Assembly: GCA_963578825.1 (NCBI GenBank)
Contig: CAUZDW010000003.1
Span: forward strand, 103,630-167,629
Source of the DNA: JAJDNS01 sp963578825
GTDB taxonomy: Bacteria > Acidobacteriota > Vicinamibacteria > Fen-336
DNA length: 64,000 nucleotides
Reading direction: 5' to 3'
Shown piece by piece: positions 26,618-35,297 of this stretch (position 1 is the first letter of the stretch; each line of letters begins with the position of its first letter). The notes below the pieces were generated by a model, which was not told where the DNA came from, did no database searches, and saw nothing but the letters and a program-made list of their open reading frames with translations. A program made the position numbers and the translations under genes.

Positions 26618-27772
26618 ATGGCGACGCCCGAGGCCGACCAGGAGGACGAGGGCCTCATCCTTCGAGGCCGGATCGACGAGACCAGCGTGCCCGAGCTGCT
26701 TCGATCCGTCCTGGGGAGCGGGGAGACCGGGGTGCTCACCTTTCGGCGGGGGGAGGTCACCAAGAGCATCTTCCTCCACATGGGACGGGTGACCTACGCC
26801 CGCAGCAGCAATCCGGACGAGCGTCTCGGAGAGAACCTCCTCGGGCGGGGCCGGATCTCCATTCGCCAGTACATCGAGGCCTCGAAGCTCGTGGCTCCCG
26901 GCCGCCGGCTCGGAACGATCCTCATCGAGCTGGGTGCCCTCGAGTCCGAGGACCTGACGTCCGTCGTCGAGCATCACGTGAAGGAGATCCTCCTCGACGT
27001 GTTCTCCTGGGCCAAGGGCGAGTACGAGCTGGTGATGACCGAGCCCGGGTCCGAAGACGTGGTCGCCCTCAACCTCTCCACCGAGAGCCTGATCCTCGCC
27101 GGCATCCGGCGGATCCACGGCTGGAGCCGCATCTACGCGGGCATCGGGGGCGACATCGAATCGGTGCCTTCACCCACCGGCAACACCGACGCCCTGCTCA
27201 AGATCGAGCTCACCGAGGAGGAGCAGGAGCTCCTGACCCACATCAACGGCCGGAACAGCGTCGAGCAGATCTGCCAGGTCTCGTATCTCTCCAACCTCGA
27301 GACGTGTCGTGTCCTCTGGGCCTTGATGGTCCTCGGCGTGGTGCGCAAGGGGCAGCCGGGCGAGGACGTGGCCCGGGCCGAGAAGGCGGCCGCCCACGAG
27401 GACGAGCTCGACCTCGAGGGCATGGTCGAGCAGTTCAACCAGATGCTGAGCCGCGTGTACGTGTTTCTCCAGGGACGCGTGGGAACCCAGGTGGACACTT
27501 TCATGGACGAGGCCCTCTCCCGGGTCGGGGCCCAGTTCGGGTCCTTGTTCTACGGAGTGGATCTCAAGCAGTACGGGCGCGCTGACTACGATCAGCTCCT
27601 GGCCAACGTGGCCGATCTGCCCGCGGCCGAGCGCCGGCGGTTGATGCTCGGCGGGCTGAACGAGCTGGTGGCGGCGATCCAGCTCGGCGTGAAAGAGCAC
27701 CACGGGGCCGAGGAAGAAGCCGTGGTCTCAGGCATAATCAAGGAAGCATATCGCAGGCTCGGGGCACGCTGA
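26618..27772 (+). CDS. DUF4388 (PATAN-like) domain protein
   Basis: 384 aa, soluble. Residues about 15-150 carry the DUF4388 pattern (GRIDETSVPELLRSVLGSGE, TGVLTFRRGEVTKSIFLHMG, LGTILIELGALESEDL). The middle (residues about 190-250) looks like a winged-helix segment (LLTHINGRNSVEQICQ), and the rest is helical. Such proteins are associated with signalling or gliding/polarity systems in delta-type bacteria; the exact role is unknown. It follows the SPFH gene after 9 bp. Confidence 0.75.
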   Translation: MATPEADQEDEGLILRGRIDETSVPELLRSVLGSGETGVLTFRRGEVTKSIFLHMGRVTYARSSNPDERLGENLLGRGRISIRQYIEASKLVAPGRRLGTILIELGALESEDLTSVVEHHVKEILLDVFSWAKGEYELVMTEPGSEDVVALNLSTESLILAGIRRIHGWSRIYAGIGGDIESVPSPTGNTDALLKIELTEEEQELLTHINGRNSVEQICQVSYLSNLETCRVLWALMVLGVVRKGQPGEDVARAEKAAAHEDELDLEGMVEQFNQMLSRVYVFLQGRVGTQVDTFMDEALSRVGAQFGSLFYGVDLKQYGRADYDQLLANVADLPAAERRRLMLGGLNELVAAIQLGVKEHHGAEEEAVVSGIIKEAYRRLGAR

Positions 27773-27789
27773 GGGGAAGGGACGGAGAC

Positions 27790-28452
27790 TTGGCCCAGGA
27801 CGACTACTACTACGAGATTCAGCTGACCAACAAGCAGCTGGTCTTCTATTTCATGGCTGGCGCCGCAGGCCTCATCCTGAGCTTTCTGGCCGGGGTGATG
27901 GTTGGGCGCGGGGTCGACACCGCCGCCAACGCCCACGCTAACGACCGGACCGAGCCCGTAGCGGAGGGGAGGATCGTCTCCGAGCAGCCGGCCGTCGCCC
28001 CGACCCCGCCCGAATACAGCTTCCCGCAGCGGCTCGAGGCGGATCGCCCCGTTGCTGCCCTCGAGCGCCCGCGGCCCGGCGCATCCAGCCCTCGGCCCAC
28101 TCCCAAGCCGACCGCCACGCCGAAGCCCACCCCGAAACCCACGCCGGCCGCACCCGCAGCCACTCCCAGGCCCACGCCGATCCGGGCCACGCCCTCGCTG
28201 CCGAAAGCGCTGCCGTCGACCAGCAGCGGCCACGCGGTGCAGGTGGGCGCTTTCAAGGACAGGGCCACCGCCGACTCCGTCATGGGCGGCCTGAAGACGA
28301 AGGGCTTTCCGGCGTACATCAGCGTTCCCGCACCGCAGAGCGGCGGCCTGTTCACCGTGAGGGTCGGCCCGTATCGCGATCGCGCCGATGCCGACGTGGT
28401 GGCCGCGCGGCTGCGCGTCGACAAGTTCAAGCCGTACATCATCAAGCAGTAG
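27790..28452 (+). CDS. SPOR-domain membrane protein
   Basis: 220 aa, TTG start. Short cytoplasmic N-terminus (YYYEIQLTNKQL), one TM (LVFYFMAGAAGLILSFLAGVMVG), a Pro/Thr/Lys linker (PTPKPTATPKPTPKPTP) and a C-terminal SPOR domain (AVQVGAFKDRATADSVMGGL, then FTVRVGPYRDRADADVVAARL). SPOR domains bind denuded septal peptidoglycan, so a cell-division or envelope role is likely. The stop TAG shares its last base with the lipA GTG start. Confidence 0.88.
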   Translation: MAQDDYYYEIQLTNKQLVFYFMAGAAGLILSFLAGVMVGRGVDTAANAHANDRTEPVAEGRIVSEQPAVAPTPPEYSFPQRLEADRPVAALERPRPGASSPRPTPKPTATPKPTPKPTPAAPAATPRPTPIRATPSLPKALPSTSSGHAVQVGAFKDRATADSVMGGLKTKGFPAYISVPAPQSGGLFTVRVGPYRDRADADVVAARLRVDKFKPYIIKQ

Positions 28453-29327
28453 TGAGCGCCTCTCCGGCCGCCGCGCGGCTGCCCGACTGGGCTCGGAAGG
28501 GCAGCCCTCTCGCCAGGGGAGCGCGGGCCGTTCGCATCCTGCTGCGCGAGGGGCAGCTCAACACCGTCTGCGAGGAGGCCCGCTGTCCCAACCTGGGAGA
28601 TTGCTTCTCCCGGGGCACGGCGACCTTCATGCTGCTCGGCGATCGATGCACGCGCCGGTGTGGCTACTGCTCCGTGAGCACCGGCCGTCCTCTGCCCCCC
28701 GACCCGGACGAGCCGGCTCGGGTGGCGATGGCGGCGATCCGGATGGGGCTCCGATACGTCGTCTTGACCTCCGTCAACCGCGACGATCTCGAGGACGGCG
28801 GCGCCGGGCACTTCGCGGCGACCGTGCGGGAGCTGCGACGGGCACTGCCCGGGGCCGGCGTCGAGGTCCTGACGCCTGACTTCGAAGGCGATGCCCTCGC
28901 CCAGGTCCTTGCGTCGGTCCCCGACGTGTTCAATCACAACATCGAGACCGTGCCGCGACTGTTCCCCCGACTGAGGCCGCAGGGCAGCTTCGAGCGGAGC
29001 CTGGACGTGCTGGCCGCGGCAAAGCGTGGCGCCGCCCCGGTCGCGGTCAAGAGCGGCTTCATGGTCGGCCTGGGTGAGACCGACGCCGAGGTCGAGGCGG
29101 TCTTGCTCGATCTGCGCCGTGTGGGCGTGGACATCGTCACCATCGGCCAGTATCTGCGTCCGACCCGGGAGCACGCGCCGGTCGCTCGCTACGTGCACCC
29201 GGACGCCTTCGCTGCCTACGAGGCCCGCGCCGGGGAGATGGGCTTTCCCACGGTGCACTCCGGCGTGTTCGTCCGGTCTTCATTCCACGCCGAAGAGGTC
29301 TTCCACTCGGGGAGTGGGCGCTCTTGA
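28452..29327 (+). CDS. lipA: Lipoyl synthase
   Basis: Radical-SAM enzyme that inserts two sulfurs into protein-bound octanoate, making the lipoyl cofactor (needed by the pyruvate dehydrogenase E2 found at 51-52 kb). 291 aa. The auxiliary cluster Cys are in CEEARCPNLGDC, the radical-SAM CxxxCxxC in CTRRCGYC, and the C-terminal RSSFHAEE supplies the Ser ligand of the auxiliary cluster (the family usually has RSSYHA). HNIETVPRL and SGFMVGLGET are also diagnostic. Starts with GTG at 28452; its stop overlaps lnt. Confidence 0.96.
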   Translation: MSASPAAARLPDWARKGSPLARGARAVRILLREGQLNTVCEEARCPNLGDCFSRGTATFMLLGDRCTRRCGYCSVSTGRPLPPDPDEPARVAMAAIRMGLRYVVLTSVNRDDLEDGGAGHFAATVRELRRALPGAGVEVLTPDFEGDALAQVLASVPDVFNHNIETVPRLFPRLRPQGSFERSLDVLAAAKRGAAPVAVKSGFMVGLGETDAEVEAVLLDLRRVGVDIVTIGQYLRPTREHAPVARYVHPDAFAAYEARAGEMGFPTVHSGVFVRSSFHAEEVFHSGSGRS

Positions 29328-30850
29328 CGCGCCTCTGGAGAGAGGGGCTGGCCGCTGTCTCCGGTCTTCTACTCTTCTTCTCCTTCCCGAAGTTCGGGCA
29401 CGACGCGGTGGCCTGGATCGCCCTTGTGCCTCTCCTCGTGGCCCTGCCCGGCACGTCGGGTTGGCGCTCCTTCCGCCTCGGGTACGTGACGGGGGCCGTC
29501 TCGGCGCTGGGGCTTCTCTACTGGGTCTCCCTTGTCATCGTCCAGTACGGCGGGATCCCCCTGCCCGTCGGGATCGCGATCATGCTGGCCCTGTGCCTGG
29601 CGTTCGCGATCTTCCCGTCGATCTTCGCCTGGGTTGTGGCCCGGCTCGTGGCGAGCTTCGGGGGAATGGGCCTCCTGGGCGCGCCCTTCGTGTGGGTGGG
29701 AACGGAGCTGCTCAGGGCCCACACCGCTCTCCAGTTTCCGTGGTGTCAGCTCGGCTACACACAGTACCGGACCCTGCCCGTCATCCAGATCGCGTCGATC
29801 ACGGCGGTCTACGGCATCTCGTTTCTCCTGGTGGCCTCGTCGGCTCTGCTGGCCTTCATCGTGGTCGAACGGCGCCGCGCGGCCCGTCGAGCGGCCCTCG
29901 TCGGACTGGTGGCTCTCGTGGGCGGGGCCTGGGGTTTCGGAACATGGGCCATGAGTCGCCCGCTCCCGGAGACCGGTCGGATCCGAGTGGCGCTGGTGCA
30001 GGCCGCGATCCGGCAGGAGGACAAGTGGACCCCGGGACGGGCGATGGACAACCTGGAGCGTCACCTCGAGCTCACGGCCGAGGCCGCCGACCGTGGCGCG
30101 CGTCTCGTCGTATGGCCCGAGTCGTCCGTTCCGTTCTTCTGGGGGCAGGCCCCGGGCATCGCCGAGCGGCTCCGTGCGACGACGCGTCTCCAGGAGGTGT
30201 ACCTGTTCTTCGGCAACGACGACCGCGAGGACGACCCGACCGGCGAGAGCCGCTACTACGTCGGCGCCAAGATGCTCACACCCCAGGGCGAGGTCGAGGC
30301 CCGCTACCGCAAGATGCAGCTGGTGCCCTTCGGCGAGTACGTGCCCCTGCAGCCGGTCTTCACGCTGGGAGGGCGCGTCGCGGCCAAGGCTGTCCGGCAG
30401 GTCGCGGACTTCAGCCCGGGCACCGAGGCCGTGGTGGCCGATGTCGACGGCCATCTGGTCGGGGGCTACATCTGCTACGAAGCCATCTTCCCCGCCCTCG
30501 TGCGCCGGTTTGCAGCGTCCGGGGCCGAGCTGCTGATCAACGTTACGAACGACGCGTGGTACGGGACGACCTCCGCGCCACACCAGCACCTGGCCATGTC
30601 GGCCCTTCGAGCCGTGGAGAACCGGCGCTACATGGTGCGGGCGGCGAACACCGGGATCACCACCGTGGTGGATCCCTGGGGCCGGATTCTCGAGCCCACG
30701 CAGCTGTTCGAGAGGACCGTGGTGGTCCGGGACGTTCCCCTCATCGCCGAGACGAGCTTCTACACCCGTCACGGAGACCTGTTTGCCCAGGCGTGCCTGG
30801 CGGCGGCCCTCGCGCTCTTTGCCGCGACCCTGCGGCGCCGAAGCGTCTAG
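29324..30850 (+). CDS. lnt: Apolipoprotein N-acyltransferase
   Basis: Third step of lipoprotein maturation: N-acylates the lipid-modified Cys, inner membrane. 508 aa, about six TM helices then a nitrilase-fold domain. The Glu-Lys-Cys triad is visible in LVVWPESSVPF, YRKMQLVPFGEYVP and GGYICYEAIFP, with NVTNDAWYG following. TTG start overlapping lipA by four bases. Its product (triacylated lipoproteins) is the substrate type for Lol machinery such as that on the island at 39-43 kb. Confidence 0.95.
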   Translation: MTRLWREGLAAVSGLLLFFSFPKFGHDAVAWIALVPLLVALPGTSGWRSFRLGYVTGAVSALGLLYWVSLVIVQYGGIPLPVGIAIMLALCLAFAIFPSIFAWVVARLVASFGGMGLLGAPFVWVGTELLRAHTALQFPWCQLGYTQYRTLPVIQIASITAVYGISFLLVASSALLAFIVVERRRAARRAALVGLVALVGGAWGFGTWAMSRPLPETGRIRVALVQAAIRQEDKWTPGRAMDNLERHLELTAEAADRGARLVVWPESSVPFFWGQAPGIAERLRATTRLQEVYLFFGNDDREDDPTGESRYYVGAKMLTPQGEVEARYRKMQLVPFGEYVPLQPVFTLGGRVAAKAVRQVADFSPGTEAVVADVDGHLVGGYICYEAIFPALVRRFAASGAELLINVTNDAWYGTTSAPHQHLAMSALRAVENRRYMVRAANTGITTVVDPWGRILEPTQLFERTVVVRDVPLIAETSFYTRHGDLFAQACLAAALALFAATLRRRSV

Positions 30851-30871
30851 AATCAATATGAGGAGACTGAC

Positions 30872-31997
30872 GTGAACGAAGAACCACAGCAGCGTTTCGA
30901 GACGCTGGAAGCGAGGGCCGCGGACGTTCGCGGCTACCTTTGAACAAGCGGCCCTCCAGCGAGAGCTCGAAGAGCTCGAGAAGGGCATGGCCGGCCCCGA
31001 TTTCTGGAACGACAAGGCCGCGGCCCAGAAGGTGCTCCAGCGACGCAAGCGCGTCGAGTCCGACCTGGAGCTGGTGAAGCGCCTCGGCACCCAGGAAGAC
31101 GACACCCGCGTCCTCATCGAATGGCTGGCCAGCGGAGAGGACGTTGCGGACGACCTCACGGATGCCCTCGCCGCCTTCACGCAGACCCTCGAGGATGCCG
31201 AGTTCAAGAAGATGCTCGGCGGCGAGCACGATCGAGCGAACGCCATCCTCACGATCAACTCCGGTGCCGGGGGAACGGACAGTCAGGACTGGGCCGAGAT
31301 GCTGCTGCGGATGTACCTCAAGTGGTGCGACCGCCGGGGCTTCAAGACCAGCGTCACCGACACCCAACCCGGGGAAGAGGCGGGCATCAAGGGCGCGACC
31401 GTGATCGTCGAAGGCGAGTACGCCTACGGGCACCTCGCGGCGGAGGCCGGCGTTCACCGCCTGGTCCGCATCAGCCCGTTCGATTCCAATGCCCGCCGGC
31501 AGACTTCTTTTGCCTCCGTGTTTGCCTGGCCCGAGATCGACGACACGATCCAGATCGACATCCAGGAGAAGGACCTGCGCATCGACACCTACCGCTCGAG
31601 TGGGGCCGGTGGGCAGCACGTCAACGTCACCGACTCGGCGGTTCGGATCACACACCTGCCCACCGGCACCGTCGCCTCTTGTCAGAACGAGCGCAGCCAG
31701 ATCCGGAACCGCGACGTGGCGATGAAGATCCTGAAGTCCCGACTGTACGACCTCGAGATGCAGAAGCGCCGCGAGAAACTCGATGCCGTCGAAGCGGGGA
31801 AGAAGGACATCGCCTTCGGCAGCCAGATCCGCTCATACGTGATCCACCCCTACCGCATGGTCAAGGATCACCGAACCAAGTACGAGACGGGGAACGTCGA
31901 TCGCGTGCTCGACGGGGACATCGAGGACTTCATCAAGGCGACGCTCGTCGCCCAGGCGCGCGGGACGCTCGGCTCGGCGGCCGGCGGCGAGGAGTGA
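30872..31997 (+). CDS. prfB: Peptide chain release factor 2, expressed by programmed +1 frameshift
   Basis: Terminates translation at UGA/UAA. Translation starts at the GTG at 30872, with AGGAG at 30861-30865. It reads 23 codons (ending VRGYL), meets an in-frame TGA at 30941-30943 and must slip +1 to continue at 30942 (EQAALQRELEELEKG), giving 374 aa. This is the autoregulatory RF2 arrangement. The recognition tripeptide SPF is in RISPFDSNARR and the catalytic GGQ in SSGAGGQHVN. Joined coordinates: 30872-30940 and 30942-31997. It follows lnt by 21 bp. Confidence 0.96.
30932..30945 (+). promoter_or_regulatory. prfB programmed frameshift site (CTT TGA A)
   Basis: The slip codon CTT (30938-30940) precedes the internal TGA, as in other prfB genes. 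The next base is A, where the classical site has C, and the usual SD-like AGGGGG three bases before CTT is not present (the bases there are cgcggc). Frameshift efficiency may therefore depend on other features. Confidence 0.8.
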
Positions 31998-32010
31998 GGG
32001 GCGCTCCACC

Positions 32011-32958
32011 GTGACCCTCCGGGTGGGCGCCTTCGGCCCGGCGATCCTCACCCTCTGCCTTGGTCTCGCCCTCGCCCTCGGTGGCTGCCAGGGCGGTGAG
32101 GGGCCGCGGGAGGCGCCGGGGGTCTCCGTGGCGGCGGCGAGCGACGGAGTCCCCGCCTGGGAGCTCGTCTACGATCTCGAGGTCGATGGCAACGCGGACC
32201 TCTGGGCGGTGTCCGCCTCGGTGGCCGAACCCCGGCGGCTGACCAGCAGCCCCGGCTACGACGGCATGGCCCGCTTCACCCCCGACGGCGAGCGGATCGT
32301 GTTCAGCTCGGAGCGGACGGGCGATTGGCAGCTCTTCGAGATTGCGACCGGTGGGGGAGAGGCACGGCGAATCCGCACCAACGACGCGACGGAGTATCAG
32401 GCCGACCCCTCGGCGGACGGCCAGAAGCTGGCCTTCCTGACGGACCTCGACGGGCCGGAGCGCCTGGTGACCATGGACTTCGCAACGGGCCAGTTGCGTG
32501 AACTGGTGCGCCACGGGAAGAGGACGATCTTCGGCAACCCGAGCTGGAGCCCCGACGGCAGTCTCATCACCTTCTCATCGAACTGGCGGATCGGCCATCA
32601 GATCTACGTCGTCGATGTCGCCAGCGGGGACGTGCGGCGGATCTCCGCGCTGACCTCCGGAGGCTGCGAGCCGCGCTTCATGCCGGACGGGCGGGTGTGC
32701 CACGTGAACCGGGGCCATATGGGCGGTTCCCGGAGCACCCTTGTGGCTGTCGACCTCGAGACGGGGGAAGAGGAAGTCCTCGTCGACTGGCCGGCCCTCA
32801 ACTACGACCCCGCCTTCTCTCCCGGCGGGTCCGAGATCGCTTTCGCCTCGAACATCACCGGGGAGTACGTGATCTACCGCCAGCGCCTGTCCGACAGGAA
32901 GGCCTGGCGGGTGACGTTTGGAGCCGGTGCAGCACGGTATCCGGACTACCGCCCTTGA
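32011..32958 (+). CDS. TolB-like beta-propeller (PD40) lipoprotein
   Basis: 315 aa. Lipoprotein signal (LCLGLALALGGC), then repeated beta-propeller blades: YDGMARFTPDGERIVFSSERTGDWQLFEI, FGNPSWSPDGSLITFSSNW and YDPAFSPGGSEIAFASNITG. The SPDG-x-I-xFSS pattern is that of PD40/WD40-like repeats as in TolB. Length gives only about five blades, so it may oligomerise or be an open propeller. Function unknown; it is not TolB itself (no N-terminal TolB domain). Start GTG at 32011, 13 bp after prfB. Confidence 0.8.
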   Translation: MTLRVGAFGPAILTLCLGLALALGGCQGGEGPREAPGVSVAAASDGVPAWELVYDLEVDGNADLWAVSASVAEPRRLTSSPGYDGMARFTPDGERIVFSSERTGDWQLFEIATGGGEARRIRTNDATEYQADPSADGQKLAFLTDLDGPERLVTMDFATGQLRELVRHGKRTIFGNPSWSPDGSLITFSSNWRIGHQIYVVDVASGDVRRISALTSGGCEPRFMPDGRVCHVNRGHMGGSRSTLVAVDLETGEEEVLVDWPALNYDPAFSPGGSEIAFASNITGEYVIYRQRLSDRKAWRVTFGAGAARYPDYRP

Positions 32959-32974
32959 CCGGCCCCGATTCCGC

Positions 32975-35275
32975 TCAGGGCGAACCGGTCAACGAGGCCG
33001 GAAGGACCTGGGGCTCCGTCCCGGCCACGAAGGTCTCCATGCGGACTCCCGGCGCGCCGGGAGCCCCGGGGCGGCCGCTGCTATCGACGGGAACGAAGAC
33101 GATGTTTCCCGGAATCGGCGACTCCTCCACAGGGAGGTCGGCGGTCGCCGCCTTCCAGAAATCGATCCAGATCGGCAGCGCCGCCCGGGAGCCGTCGGCG
33201 CCCCGTCCGAGGGAGTTCACCTTCGCGTCGAAGCCCACCCAAACACCGGCCGCCAGGGCCGGCTCGTACCCGATGAACCAGGCGTCGGTGTAGTCGTTGG
33301 TCGTCCCCGTCTTGCCGGCGATCGGGCGCTTCAGCCGACGGGCCCTCGTGGCGGTCCCGCGCTCCACCACGCCCCGGAGCAGGCTGGTCACGATGTAGGC
33401 GGTGTCGGCGCGAATGGCGTCGCTCGCTCTGGGCCGGGTCTCCTCGATGAGGTTGCCGTCCCGGTCCTCGATCCGGTTGATCAGGAAGGGCCGCATCCTC
33501 AGGCCCTGGTTCGCGAAGGTAGCGTAGGCCGCCACCATGTCGATGAGCGTGACCTCGCCCGCGCCCAGCGCGATCGGGAGATAGGGGGGCATCTCGCCCG
33601 ACAGCCCCAGGCGGTGAGCGTACTCGATGCCGGTGTCGAGACCGACCGCCTGGAGCACCTTCACGGCGGGGACGTTGCGGCTTTGCTCGATGGCGCGCCG
33701 CAGCGTGATGGGACCCATGAAGCCGTGGTCGTAGTTCTGCGGCGACCACACCGACTGGTCCCAGGGGTTCGTGATGCTCAGGGGGGCGTCGATGAGCGTG
33801 GTGGCCGGGGTCCACCCCAGCGTCTCGAGGGCGGCGGCGTAGACGATGGGCTTGAAAGCGGATCCCGCCTGCCTCCGGGCCTGGGTGGCCCGGTTGAACT
33901 TGCTCCGCTCGAAGTCGTACCCGCCGACCATGGCCCTCACCGCCCCCGACCGCACGTCCATGGCCAGGAGCGCGCCTTGCACCTTCGGCTCCGGCTCGAG
34001 GTGAAGACGGGCCTCCTTGCGGCCGTCCTTGTCGGTGAGGGCCTTGATCCGGAAGGGTGCGACGGTGCCCCGGGGCAGCACGTCGTCCACTCGCCCCTGC
34101 CGCGACCAGCCGATGTCGGACGGCCCGAGCCGGGCACGATACTCGCCCAGTTGGACCACCGCTGAGTTGCGGTCCGAGGCCACCACCACGCCCCGCACGA
34201 TGTCGCCCTCGCCAAAGGGCCAGTTCCACTCGGGCAGTTCCAGGGGATCGGGGAGGAGGCCGTCCTCGAGAATGCTCTGGGTGGGCTTCACGAATCCACG
34301 GGCCCGGCGATCGAGGACCCGGAGCCCGTCCCGCAGCGCTCGATTGGCGCCTCGCTGCATCCTCGGATCCAGGGTCGTGTAGACCCGCAACCCCCCTTGG
34401 TAGATCCTCTGGCTTCCGTACTCGCGCTCCAGGTGCTTGCGCACCTCTTCGAGGAAATAGGGAGCGATGGAGGGCTGCCTCCGAGAGAGTCGCAGCTCCA
34501 GCGGCTCCGCCTTAGCCTCATCAGCCTCCTCCTGAGTGACGTATTTCTCCGCCGCCATGCGGTCCAGGACGCGATTGCGCCGAGCCATCGAGCCCGCCGG
34601 GTCCAGGATCGGGGTCCGGCGGCTGGGTCGCTGCGCGGTGCCCGCCACCATGGCGGCCTCCGCCAGAGTCAACTCACGGACTCCCTTTCCGAAGTAGAAG
34701 CGGCTCGCCGCCTCGACCCCGTAGTTGCCGTGACCGAGGTTCACCTGGTTGCAGTACAGCGTGAAGATCTCTTCCTTCGTGAAGTTCTTCTCGATCTGGA
34801 ACGCGAGGATGATCTCCTTGATCTTCCTCTCCAGCGTCTTCTCTGGCGTCAGGAAGAGAAGGCGCGTCAATTGCATCGTGAGGGTGGAGAATCCCTGCCC
34901 GAGCCGCCCCGAGCGGATGTTGGCGAGAGCCGCCCCGGGGACGCGCCAGGGGTTGATCCCGATGTGCTTCCAGAAGTCCGCGTCCTCCACGGCCACGATG
35001 GCGTTCCGGAGCACCGGGGGGATGTCCCGAAAGGCGATGACCACGCGCTTCTCGATAGCGAATTCCCCGAGAACGCTGCCGTCGGCGGCGAAGATCTGCG
35101 TGATGATGTTGGGCTGGAAATCCTCGAGCGAGGTGATCTCCGGGAGGTCGCTCTCGACGGCGAGGAAGACCCCCAGGAGACACCCGCCGAGGATCGCGCT
35201 GACGAAAAGCGCGGTCGCCACGACCCGGCGCACCGTCAGAATCCGGAGGCGAATTCGGGGCGGACGCGAGGCCAT
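32975..35275 (-). CDS. mrcA: Class A penicillin-binding protein 1A (transglycosylase/transpeptidase)
   Basis: Bifunctional peptidoglycan synthase anchored by one N-terminal TM; 766 aa. Glycosyltransferase (GT51) motifs: AVEDADFWKHIG with the catalytic Glu, GFSTLTMQLTR and KEIILAFQIEKNFTKEEI. Transpeptidase motifs: SxxK in AGSAFKPIVYA, SxN in EQSRNVPAVK, and KTG in AGKTGTTNDYTDAWF. An OB-like insert lies between them (residues about 325-430). It is downstream of the DUF6600 gene on the same strand (22 bp) and converges with the PD40 gene. Confidence 0.95.
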   Translation of the reverse strand: MASRPPRIRLRILTVRRVVATALFVSAILGGCLLGVFLAVESDLPEITSLEDFQPNIITQIFAADGSVLGEFAIEKRVVIAFRDIPPVLRNAIVAVEDADFWKHIGINPWRVPGAALANIRSGRLGQGFSTLTMQLTRLLFLTPEKTLERKIKEIILAFQIEKNFTKEEIFTLYCNQVNLGHGNYGVEAASRFYFGKGVRELTLAEAAMVAGTAQRPSRRTPILDPAGSMARRNRVLDRMAAEKYVTQEEADEAKAEPLELRLSRRQPSIAPYFLEEVRKHLEREYGSQRIYQGGLRVYTTLDPRMQRGANRALRDGLRVLDRRARGFVKPTQSILEDGLLPDPLELPEWNWPFGEGDIVRGVVVASDRNSAVVQLGEYRARLGPSDIGWSRQGRVDDVLPRGTVAPFRIKALTDKDGRKEARLHLEPEPKVQGALLAMDVRSGAVRAMVGGYDFERSKFNRATQARRQAGSAFKPIVYAAALETLGWTPATTLIDAPLSITNPWDQSVWSPQNYDHGFMGPITLRRAIEQSRNVPAVKVLQAVGLDTGIEYAHRLGLSGEMPPYLPIALGAGEVTLIDMVAAYATFANQGLRMRPFLINRIEDRDGNLIEETRPRASDAIRADTAYIVTSLLRGVVERGTATRARRLKRPIAGKTGTTNDYTDAWFIGYEPALAAGVWVGFDAKVNSLGRGADGSRAALPIWIDFWKAATADLPVEESPIPGNIVFVPVDSSGRPGAPGAPGVRMETFVAGTEPQVLPASLTGSP

Positions 35276-35297
35276 CTACGGCATTATGACGCTTCTG

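Noticed and set aside
28090..28160. Tandem repeat or CRISPR-like array in the SPOR gene
   Set aside because: It is a short Pro-Thr-Lys linker coded by similar codons, not spaced direct repeats. No CRISPR array was seen anywhere in the window.
30941..30943. In-frame TGA of prfB as selenocysteine or as a nonsense mutation
   Set aside because: Position, the CTT slip codon and the downstream +1 frame match the well-known RF2 programmed frameshift.
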